Assembly: GCA_964431545.1 (NCBI GenBank)
Contig: CAYSLC010000015.1
Span: 1-43,616, forward strand
DNA length: 43,616 bases
Direction: 5' to 3'
Source of the DNA: CAYSLC01 sp964431545
GTDB lineage: Bacteria > Desulfobacterota > Desulfobacteria > Desulfobacterales > JAABSP01
Positions 8,558 to 15,219 of this stretch are shown here, piece by piece; positions within the stretch are counted from its first letter, which is position 1, and every line of letters starts with the position of its first letter. Below the pieces are notes generated by a model. The model did no database searches, had not been told where the DNA came from, and saw only the letters and a program-made list of their open reading frames with translations. Made by a program: the position numbers and the translations under genes.

Positions 8558-8961
8558 GCGGCGGGGCCATCCGGTTGAAGATCCTGCTGCCGACCCGGGT
8601 GTTCGCCGATGAGCGGGTCTCCAAGGTGAACGCCGAGGGAAAAGACGGCCACTTCTCCCTGCTGCCGCGCCATGTCGACTTCGTCTCCTCCCTGGTGCCG
8701 GGGATCCTCTCCTACGAGATCGCCGACACCGGGGAGGAGATCCATGCCGCCGTGGACGAGGGGACGCTGGTCAAGCAGGGGGCGACGGTCTGGGTTTCGG
8801 TCCGGGACGCCATACGGGGTCCGGAACTGGGGCAACTGCGGCAGGCGGTGGCCGACCGGTTCCAGGGCCTCGACGAGCGGGAGCGGACCGTCCGTTCGGC
8901 CGCGGCGAAGATCGAAGCCGGGTTTGTCCGGCGGTTCCTGGAGATCCAGCGGCGTGGTTGA
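8554..8961 (+). CDS. atpC: N-type ATPase epsilon subunit
   Basis: A 135-residue F1 epsilon subunit, part of the central stalk and regulator of ATP hydrolysis. The beta-sandwich domain includes GHFSLLPRHVDFVSSLVPGIL, matching the family pattern G-x-F/L-x-LLP-x-H. A helical C-terminal region follows from about residue 85. The start is taken as TTG at 8554, overlapping the PEP synthase stop as TTGA; there is no ATG that would keep the first strand. It is the first recognisable subunit of the set, whereas in the usual N-ATPase order (atpDCQRBEFAG) atpD would come before it. Confidence 0.82.
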   Translation: MSGGAIRLKILLPTRVFADERVSKVNAEGKDGHFSLLPRHVDFVSSLVPGILSYEIADTGEEIHAAVDEGTLVKQGATVWVSVRDAIRGPELGQLRQAVADRFQGLDERERTVRSAAAKIEAGFVRRFLEIQRRG

Positions 8962-9280
8962 ACAGAAGAAAACCGGACGGGATCCCTCCAAAACGTTTCT
9001 GGAGGAGGTCTCCGCCAAGGAGCGCCGAAAGCTCCGGGCGAAGGGGGAACGGGACCAGGGGGTCTGGTTCGGCCTCGGGATGTTCGGCCTGGTGGGGTGG
9101 TCGGTGGCCATCCCCACGGTCATCGCCATCGGCATCGGCGTATGGATCGACAAGACCTGGCCGAGCCGGTATTCATGGACCCTGATGATGGTCTTCATCG
9201 GCGTGGCGGTGGGCTGCCTCAACGCCTGGTTCTGGATCAAGCGGGAGAGCCGCCGCGGCCAAGGGAGGAACCAAGGATGA
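8954..9280 (+). CDS. atpQ: N-type ATPase accessory membrane protein AtpQ
   Basis: A 108-residue protein with a basic, charged N terminus (about 45 residues) and two membrane helices (about residues 44-70 and 76-97). Position between atpC and atpR, size and topology match AtpQ of N-type ATPases, a relative of AtpI thought to help membrane assembly or cation handling. The best start is GTG at 8954, overlapping atpC by 8 bases; no suitable ATG exists upstream of the charged region. Its TGA overlaps the ATG of atpR (ATGA). Sequence conservation is low in this family, so the call rests largely on context. Confidence 0.75.
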   Translation: MVEQKKTGRDPSKTFLEEVSAKERRKLRAKGERDQGVWFGLGMFGLVGWSVAIPTVIAIGIGVWIDKTWPSRYSWTLMMVFIGVAVGCLNAWFWIKRESRRGQGRNQG

Positions 9281-9621
9281 TTCCGGAAATCAACTTTATC
9301 GGTACCATCGCCGGAACGGACCTCGACGGTATGGGGCTTCTGACCGCTTTCGCGGCGGGGGTCGCCGTGGGCGCCTTCTATTTCGCCGGCCTGTGGTGGA
9401 CGGTCCGGCGGATGGCCGGGGGCGGGGGGCCCCTCTTCGCCGCGGCCAGCTTCCTGATACGGGCGGCCGTGGCGCTTCCGCTCCTCTACTATTCCGCCGG
9501 CGGACGGTGGGAGGGGATCTTGACGGCCACCCTCGGATTCCTGGGGGCCAGAAGCCTCTTCGTCCGCGGGATCGGGCGGGTGGGTCCGCGCCTCTCCCCG
9601 GAGACCGGAGGCCGGCCGTGA
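9277..9621 (+). CDS. atpR: N-type ATPase accessory membrane protein AtpR
   Basis: A 114-residue inner-membrane protein with three hydrophobic segments (about residues 22-44, 54-71 and 80-96). It sits between atpQ and atpB exactly as AtpR does in N-type ATPase operons, where it is proposed to be a small assembly or c-ring-associated subunit. The ATG at 9277 overlaps the atpQ stop (ATGA) and follows AAGGGAGGAA. Its stop overlaps the GTG start of atpB (GTGA). An arginine within the second hydrophobic segment (FLIRAAVALPLLYY) could face a c-ring carboxylate, which is inference only. Confidence 0.75.
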   Translation: MIPEINFIGTIAGTDLDGMGLLTAFAAGVAVGAFYFAGLWWTVRRMAGGGGPLFAAASFLIRAAVALPLLYYSAGGRWEGILTATLGFLGARSLFVRGIGRVGPRLSPETGGRP

Positions 9622-10367
9622 GCTTCATGGACATCCGGGACATCTCCCCGGACCAGGTGGTCTTCTGGTCCTGGCGTTTCGTGGAGATCAACGCCACCCT
9701 CGTCTTCACCTGGGCCGTCATGATCCTCCTGGTGCTGGGATCGATCCTGATCACCCGGAACCTGTCGGAGGATGTCCGCCTGAGCCGGTGGCAGAACCTG
9801 CTGGAGATCATCATCAATTCCATGCGGGACCACATCCGGGACATCAGCAATCAGCGCGCCGGGCGGTATCTGCCCTTTGTGGGGACCCTGTTTCTTTTCA
9901 TCGCCGTCTCCAACCTCCTTACCGTGGTGCCGGGGTTCGAGTCCCCGGCCGCCTCCCTCTCCACGACGGCGGCCCTGGCCATCTGCGTCTTTGTGGCGGT
10001 GCCGGGGTACGGCATCCTCCGGAAAGGGGTGGGCGGTTATCTGAAACACTACATCCAGCCGACCATCTTCATGCTCCCCTTCAACATCATGGGGGAACTC
10101 TCCCGGACCCTGGCCCTCGCCGTGCGGCTCTTCGGCAACGTCATGAGCGGGTCGAAGATCGTGGCGATCCTCCTGGCCATCGCCCCCCTGGTGCTGCCGG
10201 TGGTCATGCAGCTTCTGGGGCTGCTCACGGGGCTGATCCAGGCCTATATCTTCGCGGTGCTCGCCATGGTCTACATCGCCTCGGCCACCCAGGCCCGGGA
10301 GGAGGAGGAGCAGGCCCAGCGGAACCAGACGGAACATTCCGAGAAAGGAGAAGCACAATATGGATAG
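9618..10367 (+). CDS. atpB: N-type ATPase subunit a
   Basis: A 249-residue Fo stator subunit that forms the two ion half-channels against the c-ring. It has five or six membrane helices. The conserved helix reads GELSRTLALAVRLFGNVMSG, where Arg170 is the essential stator arginine. GTG 9618 is preferred because GGAGG lies six bases upstream and it overlaps the atpR stop as GTGA; ATG 9627 is the alternative. The N-terminal SPDQVVFW resembles N-type subunits rather than standard F-type ones. The gene overlaps atpE by 8 bases. Confidence 0.92.
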   Translation: MSFMDIRDISPDQVVFWSWRFVEINATLVFTWAVMILLVLGSILITRNLSEDVRLSRWQNLLEIIINSMRDHIRDISNQRAGRYLPFVGTLFLFIAVSNLLTVVPGFESPAASLSTTAALAICVFVAVPGYGILRKGVGGYLKHYIQPTIFMLPFNIMGELSRTLALAVRLFGNVMSGSKIVAILLAIAPLVLPVVMQLLGLLTGLIQAYIFAVLAMVYIASATQAREEEEQAQRNQTEHSEKGEAQYG

Positions 10368-10638
10368 TCTCACATTGATCGGCATGGTCTCGGCCATCAC
10401 CGCCGGTCTGACCATCGCCATCGGGGCCATCGGACCGGCCATCGGGGAGGGGCGGGCCGTGGCCTCGGCCCTGACCTCCATCGCCCAGCAGCCGGACGAA
10501 ACCAACACCATCACCCGGACCCTCTTCGTGGGGTTGGCCATGATCGAATCGACGGCCATCTACTGTTTTGTGGTCTCCATGATCCTGATCTTCGCCAACC
10601 CCTTCTGGAACCATTTTCTCTCACAGGCGGGAGGATAG
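10360..10638 (+). CDS. atpE: N-type ATPase subunit c
   Basis: A 92-residue two-helix proteolipid that forms the rotor ring. Helix 1 carries GPAIGEGRAVA with Glu30. Helix 2 carries the ion-binding run IESTAIY with Glu63, Ser64, Thr65 and Tyr68. The Glu-Ser-Thr-x-x-Tyr pattern is that of sodium-binding rings such as Ilyobacter, where a Gln replaces Glu30. The paired carboxylates are typical of N-type rings, at least one of which (Burkholderia) is reported proton-specific, so the ion is not settled by sequence. The polar loop is QQP instead of the common RQP. ATG 10360 overlaps atpB, and atpF begins three bases after the stop. Confidence 0.93.
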   Translation: MDSLTLIGMVSAITAGLTIAIGAIGPAIGEGRAVASALTSIAQQPDETNTITRTLFVGLAMIESTAIYCFVVSMILIFANPFWNHFLSQAGG

Positions 10639-10641
10639 GCC

Positions 10642-11601
10642 GTGCTCATCGACTGGTTTACCGTGGGCGCCCAGGTGCTCAATTTCCTGATCCTGGTGGG
10701 GCTGTTGAAGTATTTCCTCTACGACCGGATCATTTCGGCCATGGACCGACGGGAGGAGAAGATTCGATCCCGCCTGGAATCGGCCGAGGAGAAGGAGCGC
10801 GCCGCCCGTAAAGAGGAGGAGGCCTACCGGGAGAAGCGGAAGGAGATCGACGGGAAGAAAGAACAGATCCTCTCCGAGGCCCGGGACAAGGCCGAGGAGC
10901 GGCGGGGGAAGATGATCCAGGAGGCCCGCCGGGAGACCGAGGCCCTCCGGGAGAAGTGGCGGGACGCCCTGGAGCGGGAGAAAGCCGCGTTCGTCCGGGA
11001 GCTTCGGGATCTCACCGGCCGCCATGTCTATGAGATCGCCCGGCGGGCCCTTTCGGATCTGGCCGAGGCCGACGTGGAGAAACAGGCGGTCTCCGTCTTC
11101 CTCCGGCGGATCGAGGAGCTGGACGAATCCGGCCGGCGCCGGCTGGCGGCGGCCATGGAGAAGAACCGCGACCGGGTCCGGATCCGGAGCGGGTTCGATC
11201 TCTCCGCCGAACAGCAGGAGCGGATCACGGAGATGATCCGGTCCGTGTTGTCCGGGGAGGCGGCGGTCTCCTTCGAGGTGGTCCCCGAGCTGATCCTGGG
11301 GGTGGAGATCCAGGCCCCCGGCCACAAGCTCGCCTGGAACATGTCCGACTACCTCGACGACCTGGAGGCCCGGGCCGGCCAGGCCCTGGAGGCGGAGATC
11401 CGCAAAGGGGCGGAGGGCGGCCGGGAAGGGCGGCCGGCGAAACAGGACGCCTCTCGGCCGGGGAACGCGAGCGAGGCGGAGGCAAAGGCCGGGAGGGACG
11501 AGGATTCCCCCGTGGCGGAGCGGGAGGACGAGTCCGGGGCGGAAGCGGCAAAGAGGTCCACCGACGGGGACCGCGGAGGCGATGATGACCCCGGGGCGTG
11601 A
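10642..11601 (+). CDS. atpF: N-type ATPase subunit b with delta-like C-terminal domain
   Basis: A 319-residue peripheral-stalk subunit, about twice a normal b. One membrane helix spans residues 8-25, followed by a long charged coiled coil (about 30-140). Residues about 145-255 resemble the C-terminal part of delta/OSCP, with GFDLSAEQQERI and VPELILGVEI, as expected for N-type operons that lack a separate atpH. The last 60 residues are low-complexity, rich in Glu, Asp, Ala and Arg, ending DGDRGGDDDPGA. The start is GTG 10642 behind GGGAGG. The end overlaps atpA by 20 bases. Confidence 0.88.
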   Translation: MLIDWFTVGAQVLNFLILVGLLKYFLYDRIISAMDRREEKIRSRLESAEEKERAARKEEEAYREKRKEIDGKKEQILSEARDKAEERRGKMIQEARRETEALREKWRDALEREKAAFVRELRDLTGRHVYEIARRALSDLAEADVEKQAVSVFLRRIEELDESGRRRLAAAMEKNRDRVRIRSGFDLSAEQQERITEMIRSVLSGEAAVSFEVVPELILGVEIQAPGHKLAWNMSDYLDDLEARAGQALEAEIRKGAEGGREGRPAKQDASRPGNASEAEAKAGRDEDSPVAEREDESGAEAAKRSTDGDRGGDDDPGA

Positions 11602-13153
11602 GGACGCGGGGGGGATCCTGGACCGGACCTTCCGGGTCCTGGACGAGGTCCTGGAGGACCACCGGCCCGTCCCCGAGGTCCGGGAGGTGGGCCACGTGGA
11701 CTACGCCGGCCACGGCATCGTTCGGGTCCGGGGCCTTCGGGGCGTGCGGTCCGAAGAGCTTCTGCGGTTCACCGGAGGGGTGGCCGGCATGGCCTTCAAC
11801 GTGGATGAGACGGAGATCGGCGTCGTCCTGTTGGGGGAGAGCGGCCGGATCGGCGCCGGGAGCGAGGCCCGACCCACGGGGCGGGTGATGGAGGTGCCCG
11901 TGGGGGAGAACCTTCTGGGGCGGATCATCGACGCCAAGGGGGATCCCCTGGACGACGGCGGCCCCCTGGCCGGCGCCGAGCAACGGGCCGTGGAGCGTCC
12001 GGCCTGGGCCATCATGGACCGGGCGCCGGTGACCGTCCCCTTGCAGACCGGCATCAAGGTGGTGGACGCCCTCATCCCCATCGGCCGGGGCCAGCGGGAG
12101 CTGATCCTGGGGGACCGCCAGACCGGCAAGACGGCCGTGGCCGTGGACACCATCCTCAACCAGCACGGCAAGGACGTCCTGTGCATCTACTGCGCGGTGG
12201 GCAAGCGGGGCTCGGCCGTCGCCAAGGTGATCGCCGAGCTGGAGGAGCGCGGGGCCATGGACTATTCCCTGGTGGTGCTCGCCACCGAGGAGGACCCGCC
12301 GGGCCTCCAGTTCGTCGCCCCGTACGCGGCCGTGACCATGGGGGAATACTTCATGGAGCGGGGCCGGGATGTCCTGGTGGTCTTCGACGACCTGACCCGT
12401 CATGCCCGGGCCTACCGGGAGATGTCTTTGCTGCTGCGCCGGCCGCCGGGGCGCGAGGCGTATCCCGGAGACATCTTCTACGTCCACTCCCGCCTTCTGG
12501 AGCGGTCCACCCATCTGCGGAAGGAGCACGGCGGCGGATCGATCACGGCCCTGCCCATCATCGAGACCGAGGCCCAGAACCTGTCGGCCTATATCCCCAC
12601 CAACCTGATCTCCATCACCGACGGGCAGATCTACCTCTCTCCGGACCTCTTCCAGCAGGGCAACCTGCCTCCCGTGGATGTGGGCAAATCGGTCTCCCGG
12701 GTGGGGGGGAAGACCCAGCTTTCCGCCTACCGGCGGGTGGCCGGCGACCTCCGCCTCTCCTACTCGCAGTTCGAGGAACTCGAATCCTTCGCCCGGTTCG
12801 GCACCCGCCTGGACGAGGAGACCCGAAAGACCCTGGAGCGGGGCCGCCGGGTCCGGGAGATCCTCAAGCAGCCCCAGTACGAGCCGATGCCGGTGAGCGA
12901 ACAGATCGCCGTGCTGGTGGCGGTCAACGAGGGGGTCTTCGATTCCCTGCCCCTGTCGGATATCGGAGAGGCCGCCCGAAAGGTCCGGCGGGCCGTTGTG
13001 GAGGATCGCGCCGGGATCGTCGACAGGATCGAGGCGGGGGAGCCCCTCGGGGACGAGGACGCCGAAGCCCTCCTCGATACGGCCCGGTCGACGCTGGGGG
13101 TCGAGGCCGCCGAGGCGTCCGGCGGCGCGAAGGAAAAAGATGGAGACGCTTGA
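11582..13153 (+). CDS. atpA: N-type ATPase subunit alpha
   Basis: A 523-residue F1 alpha subunit, the non-catalytic nucleotide-binding partner of beta. The P-loop GDRQTGKT lies at residues 177-184; the Gln is diagnostic of alpha rather than beta (GGAGVGKT). The lines VPLQTGIKVVDALIPIGRGQREL and the VGGKTQLSAYRRVAG region with its arginine-finger SVSRVGG are typical of alpha. ATG 11582 and ATG 11585 are both possible; GGAGG at 11575-11579 slightly favours the second. It is the only large F1 head subunit in the operon: no beta gene is present before or after it. Confidence 0.95.
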   Translation: MMTPGREDAGGILDRTFRVLDEVLEDHRPVPEVREVGHVDYAGHGIVRVRGLRGVRSEELLRFTGGVAGMAFNVDETEIGVVLLGESGRIGAGSEARPTGRVMEVPVGENLLGRIIDAKGDPLDDGGPLAGAEQRAVERPAWAIMDRAPVTVPLQTGIKVVDALIPIGRGQRELILGDRQTGKTAVAVDTILNQHGKDVLCIYCAVGKRGSAVAKVIAELEERGAMDYSLVVLATEEDPPGLQFVAPYAAVTMGEYFMERGRDVLVVFDDLTRHARAYREMSLLLRRPPGREAYPGDIFYVHSRLLERSTHLRKEHGGGSITALPIIETEAQNLSAYIPTNLISITDGQIYLSPDLFQQGNLPPVDVGKSVSRVGGKTQLSAYRRVAGDLRLSYSQFEELESFARFGTRLDEETRKTLERGRRVREILKQPQYEPMPVSEQIAVLVAVNEGVFDSLPLSDIGEAARKVRRAVVEDRAGIVDRIEAGEPLGDEDAEALLDTARSTLGVEAAEASGGAKEKDGDA

Positions 13154-14024
13154 GAGTCTGAAGCGCCGGCTCCGGAGCACCGAGGATCTCCAGTCGGTGG
13201 TGCGGACCATGAAATCGCTGGCGGCGGTCAACATCCGGCAGTATGAACAGGCGGCCCGGGCCCTTTCCGACTATTTTCGGACGGTGGAGACGGGGCTCCA
13301 GGTGGTGGTCCGGAACACCCCGGGATCCTTTGTCCACGCGCGGACGGCGCCCATGGATCGGCTTCTGGGGGTCATCTTCGGCACCGATCAGGGGATGTGC
13401 GGCCCCTTGAACGAGCAGATCGTCTCCTTTGCCGAGGAGCGAATGGACCGGTCCGGGGTGGACCCGGCCGACCGGGATCTCCTGGTGGTGGGGGAGCGGG
13501 CGGATGCCCTGGTGGAAGCCGGGCGCCACGATGACCGCACGGTCTTCAACGTCCCCGGCTCGGTCTCCGGCATCACCCCGGTGGTCCAGGAGATGCTCAT
13601 GGAGATCGAGGCGTGGGACGACCCCCGGCGGTCGGGCCATGTCTATCTGTTCTTCCACCGGCAGACCTCCGGCGCCGCTTCCGAGCCCCGGGAGCTTCAT
13701 CTGCTGCCCGCGGACCGGGAATGGCTCGGCCGGCTCCAGGGGCGGCCGTGGGACTCCCGCTCGTTGCCCGTCTTTTCCATGGATCCGGACCGGCTCTTCT
13801 CGGACCTGATTCGGGAGTACCTGTTTTCAGGACTTTACCGGGCCTTCGTGGAATCGGCCGCCAGCGAAAACGCCAGCCGCCTCGCCGCCATGCAGGGGGC
13901 CGAGAAGAACATCTCCGAGCAGCTGGAGAGCCTCCGTTCCGACTACCACCGGCAGCGGCAGATGTCCATCACGGAGGAACTCCTCGACATCGTCGCCGGG
14001 TTCGAGGCCCTGGAATCGGCCTAG
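13140..14024 (+). CDS. atpG: N-type ATPase subunit gamma
   Basis: A 294-residue central shaft of F1. Both terminal helices of the coiled coil are visible: LRSTEDLQSVVRTMKSLAAV near the N terminus and SENASRLAAMQGAEKNI near residue 245. The middle domain has TDQGMCGPLN in place of the usual SDRGLCGGFN. ATG 13140 overlaps the end of atpA by 14 bases and follows AAGGAAAAAG. It closes the operon. Divergence from standard gamma subunits is expected for the N type. No terminator hairpin with a U-tract is seen before the promoter at 14055. Confidence 0.9.
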   Translation: METLESLKRRLRSTEDLQSVVRTMKSLAAVNIRQYEQAARALSDYFRTVETGLQVVVRNTPGSFVHARTAPMDRLLGVIFGTDQGMCGPLNEQIVSFAEERMDRSGVDPADRDLLVVGERADALVEAGRHDDRTVFNVPGSVSGITPVVQEMLMEIEAWDDPRRSGHVYLFFHRQTSGAASEPRELHLLPADREWLGRLQGRPWDSRSLPVFSMDPDRLFSDLIREYLFSGLYRAFVESAASENASRLAAMQGAEKNISEQLESLRSDYHRQRQMSITEELLDIVAGFEALESA

Positions 14025-14054
14025 CGGCGGCGGGGCGGGCGGCGAATTTTGTTG

Positions 14055-14083
14055 TTGACGCACGGAAAAGGACAAAATATAAT
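14055..14083 (+). promoter_or_regulatory. Near-consensus sigma70 promoter
   Basis: TTGACG at 14055-14060 and a perfect TATAAT at 14078-14083 are separated by exactly 17 bases, within an AT-rich island in a very GC-rich region. It lies 31 bases after the atpG stop and about 110 bases before the 93-residue unknown gene, which it should drive strongly. This is the best constitutive-type promoter in the window. Confidence 0.8.
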
Positions 14084-14192
14084 TATCTGTTTTTGACGTG
14101 GAGAGCCGGTTCGTTTTCACCACGGCCGGCCCGACTTCCAAGACCGATCGGAACCGCCGAGACCGGATCCGCGAGAAAGGTGTGGCAGCATC

Positions 14193-14474
14193 ATGGACAG
14201 AAAACTGACATTTACCCTGGACCGGGATCCGGTCAACTTCACCCCGGACGGCAAGGTCTCCGTCCTGGACGCCATCCGTGCCCTGGGAGACACGGAACGC
14301 CCCGGCGTCCTCTGGGAAGAACTCAAGACCGAGCACCCCGATATCGCATCGCTCTGCGAGGAGTTCTCCTTCCAGGAGGATTCGCCCGAACCGGTGGTGG
14401 ACAGCGACGGATGGGAGAAGATCCAGGTGCTCCTGTTCGAGTACGTCCTGGAGGAGATGTTGGCCGCCTCGTGA
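14193..14474 (+). CDS. Small acidic protein of unknown function
   Basis: A 93-residue soluble, acidic protein that I do not recognise. The middle reads VSVLDAIRALGDTERPGVLW, followed by EELKTEHPDI. This faintly recalls the pattern of BRO-N/DinD-type domains (V-x-D-hydrophobic, P, W-x-x-L-K), but that is too weak to name a family. The C terminus is amphipathic and helical (EKIQVLLFEYVLEEML). No membrane segment or metal motif is seen. ATG 14193 is the only sensible start, with a poor ribosome site. It is transcribed from a near-consensus promoter and followed 125 bases later by another unknown gene. Confidence 0.7.
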   Translation: MDRKLTFTLDRDPVNFTPDGKVSVLDAIRALGDTERPGVLWEELKTEHPDIASLCEEFSFQEDSPEPVVDSDGWEKIQVLLFEYVLEEMLAAS

Positions 14475-14599
14475 TCCCTTCCGCCCTCCTTACGGCCGAT
14501 CGGATTTGATGGCGCCGGCAAAGGTGGTTACTTTTATCCGACGGGCGGATGCCCCGGTATCCCCCGACCTTAAAGACCCCAACCAAAGGAGGCACCGAC

Positions 14600-15022
14600 A
14601 TGAAGGACGAACGCAATCTGCACCTCAAGGTCCAGGAGATGATCGACTGTTACGCCACCACCGATCCCCTCAAGGAGATGTCCGAGATCCAGACCGATTC
14701 GGACCAGGAGGAGGCGGCCATCAAGTGGCTGGCCCTGGCGGCCCTCCACGGCGTCAACGCCAACGCCAAGAAGATCTCCATCACCAAGGCGCCGGACGGA
14801 GAGGTGACCGTGACCGCCAAGTACCGCAAATCCGAGCTTCCCACCCCCGGCGCCGAGGTGAGCCGGCGGATCTTTTCGGACATCCGGGAGATCACCCACA
14901 TCGAGGGCGAGGAGGGGAAGATGCCCCTCTCCCTGGGGATCCGGGACGCTTCTCTCCAGCTCCAGGTGAAGCTCAAATCGGAGGATGACGGGGAGAAGGT
15001 GACCCTCAAGTTCCCTGAATAG
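14600..15022 (+). CDS. Conserved-looking protein of unknown function
   Basis: A 140-residue soluble protein that I do not recognise. The N-terminal half is helical and acidic (QEMIDCYATTDPLKEMSEIQ). The centre carries WLALAALHGVNANAKKISI, and the C-terminal half alternates strands (VTVTAKYRKSEL, LQLQVKLKSEDD, EKVTLKFPE), suggesting a small alpha/beta domain. There is no signal peptide or membrane helix. The start is well set by AAAGGAGG at 14585-14592, eight bases before ATG. It may share the promoter at 14055 with the previous gene. Confidence 0.75.
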   Translation: MKDERNLHLKVQEMIDCYATTDPLKEMSEIQTDSDQEEAAIKWLALAALHGVNANAKKISITKAPDGEVTVTAKYRKSELPTPGAEVSRRIFSDIREITHIEGEEGKMPLSLGIRDASLQLQVKLKSEDDGEKVTLKFPE

Positions 15023-15219
15023 CCCCCCCTTCCCCCAAGACCCGGAGATCCCGCCGAGGGCCGCCGCGCCGGGGTCTCCGGGAAGTCCCGCCCCCCACCG
15101 GCGGAAAACGCCCGGTCAAAAAAAGACTTGAAAAAAGTCGCCGTTCCCTGCACTATGAACGGATCATCTGTACTCTAACCGGGTCGAGGCGACTCCGACA
15201 CCCCCCAGGGAAAGAGCCG

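Noticed and set aside
11582..13153. Reading this gene as the beta subunit, which would explain the missing atpD
   Set aside because: The P-loop GDRQTGKT, with Gln in place of the beta-type Val, and the overall order of motifs are those of alpha; the gene also lies in the alpha position before gamma.
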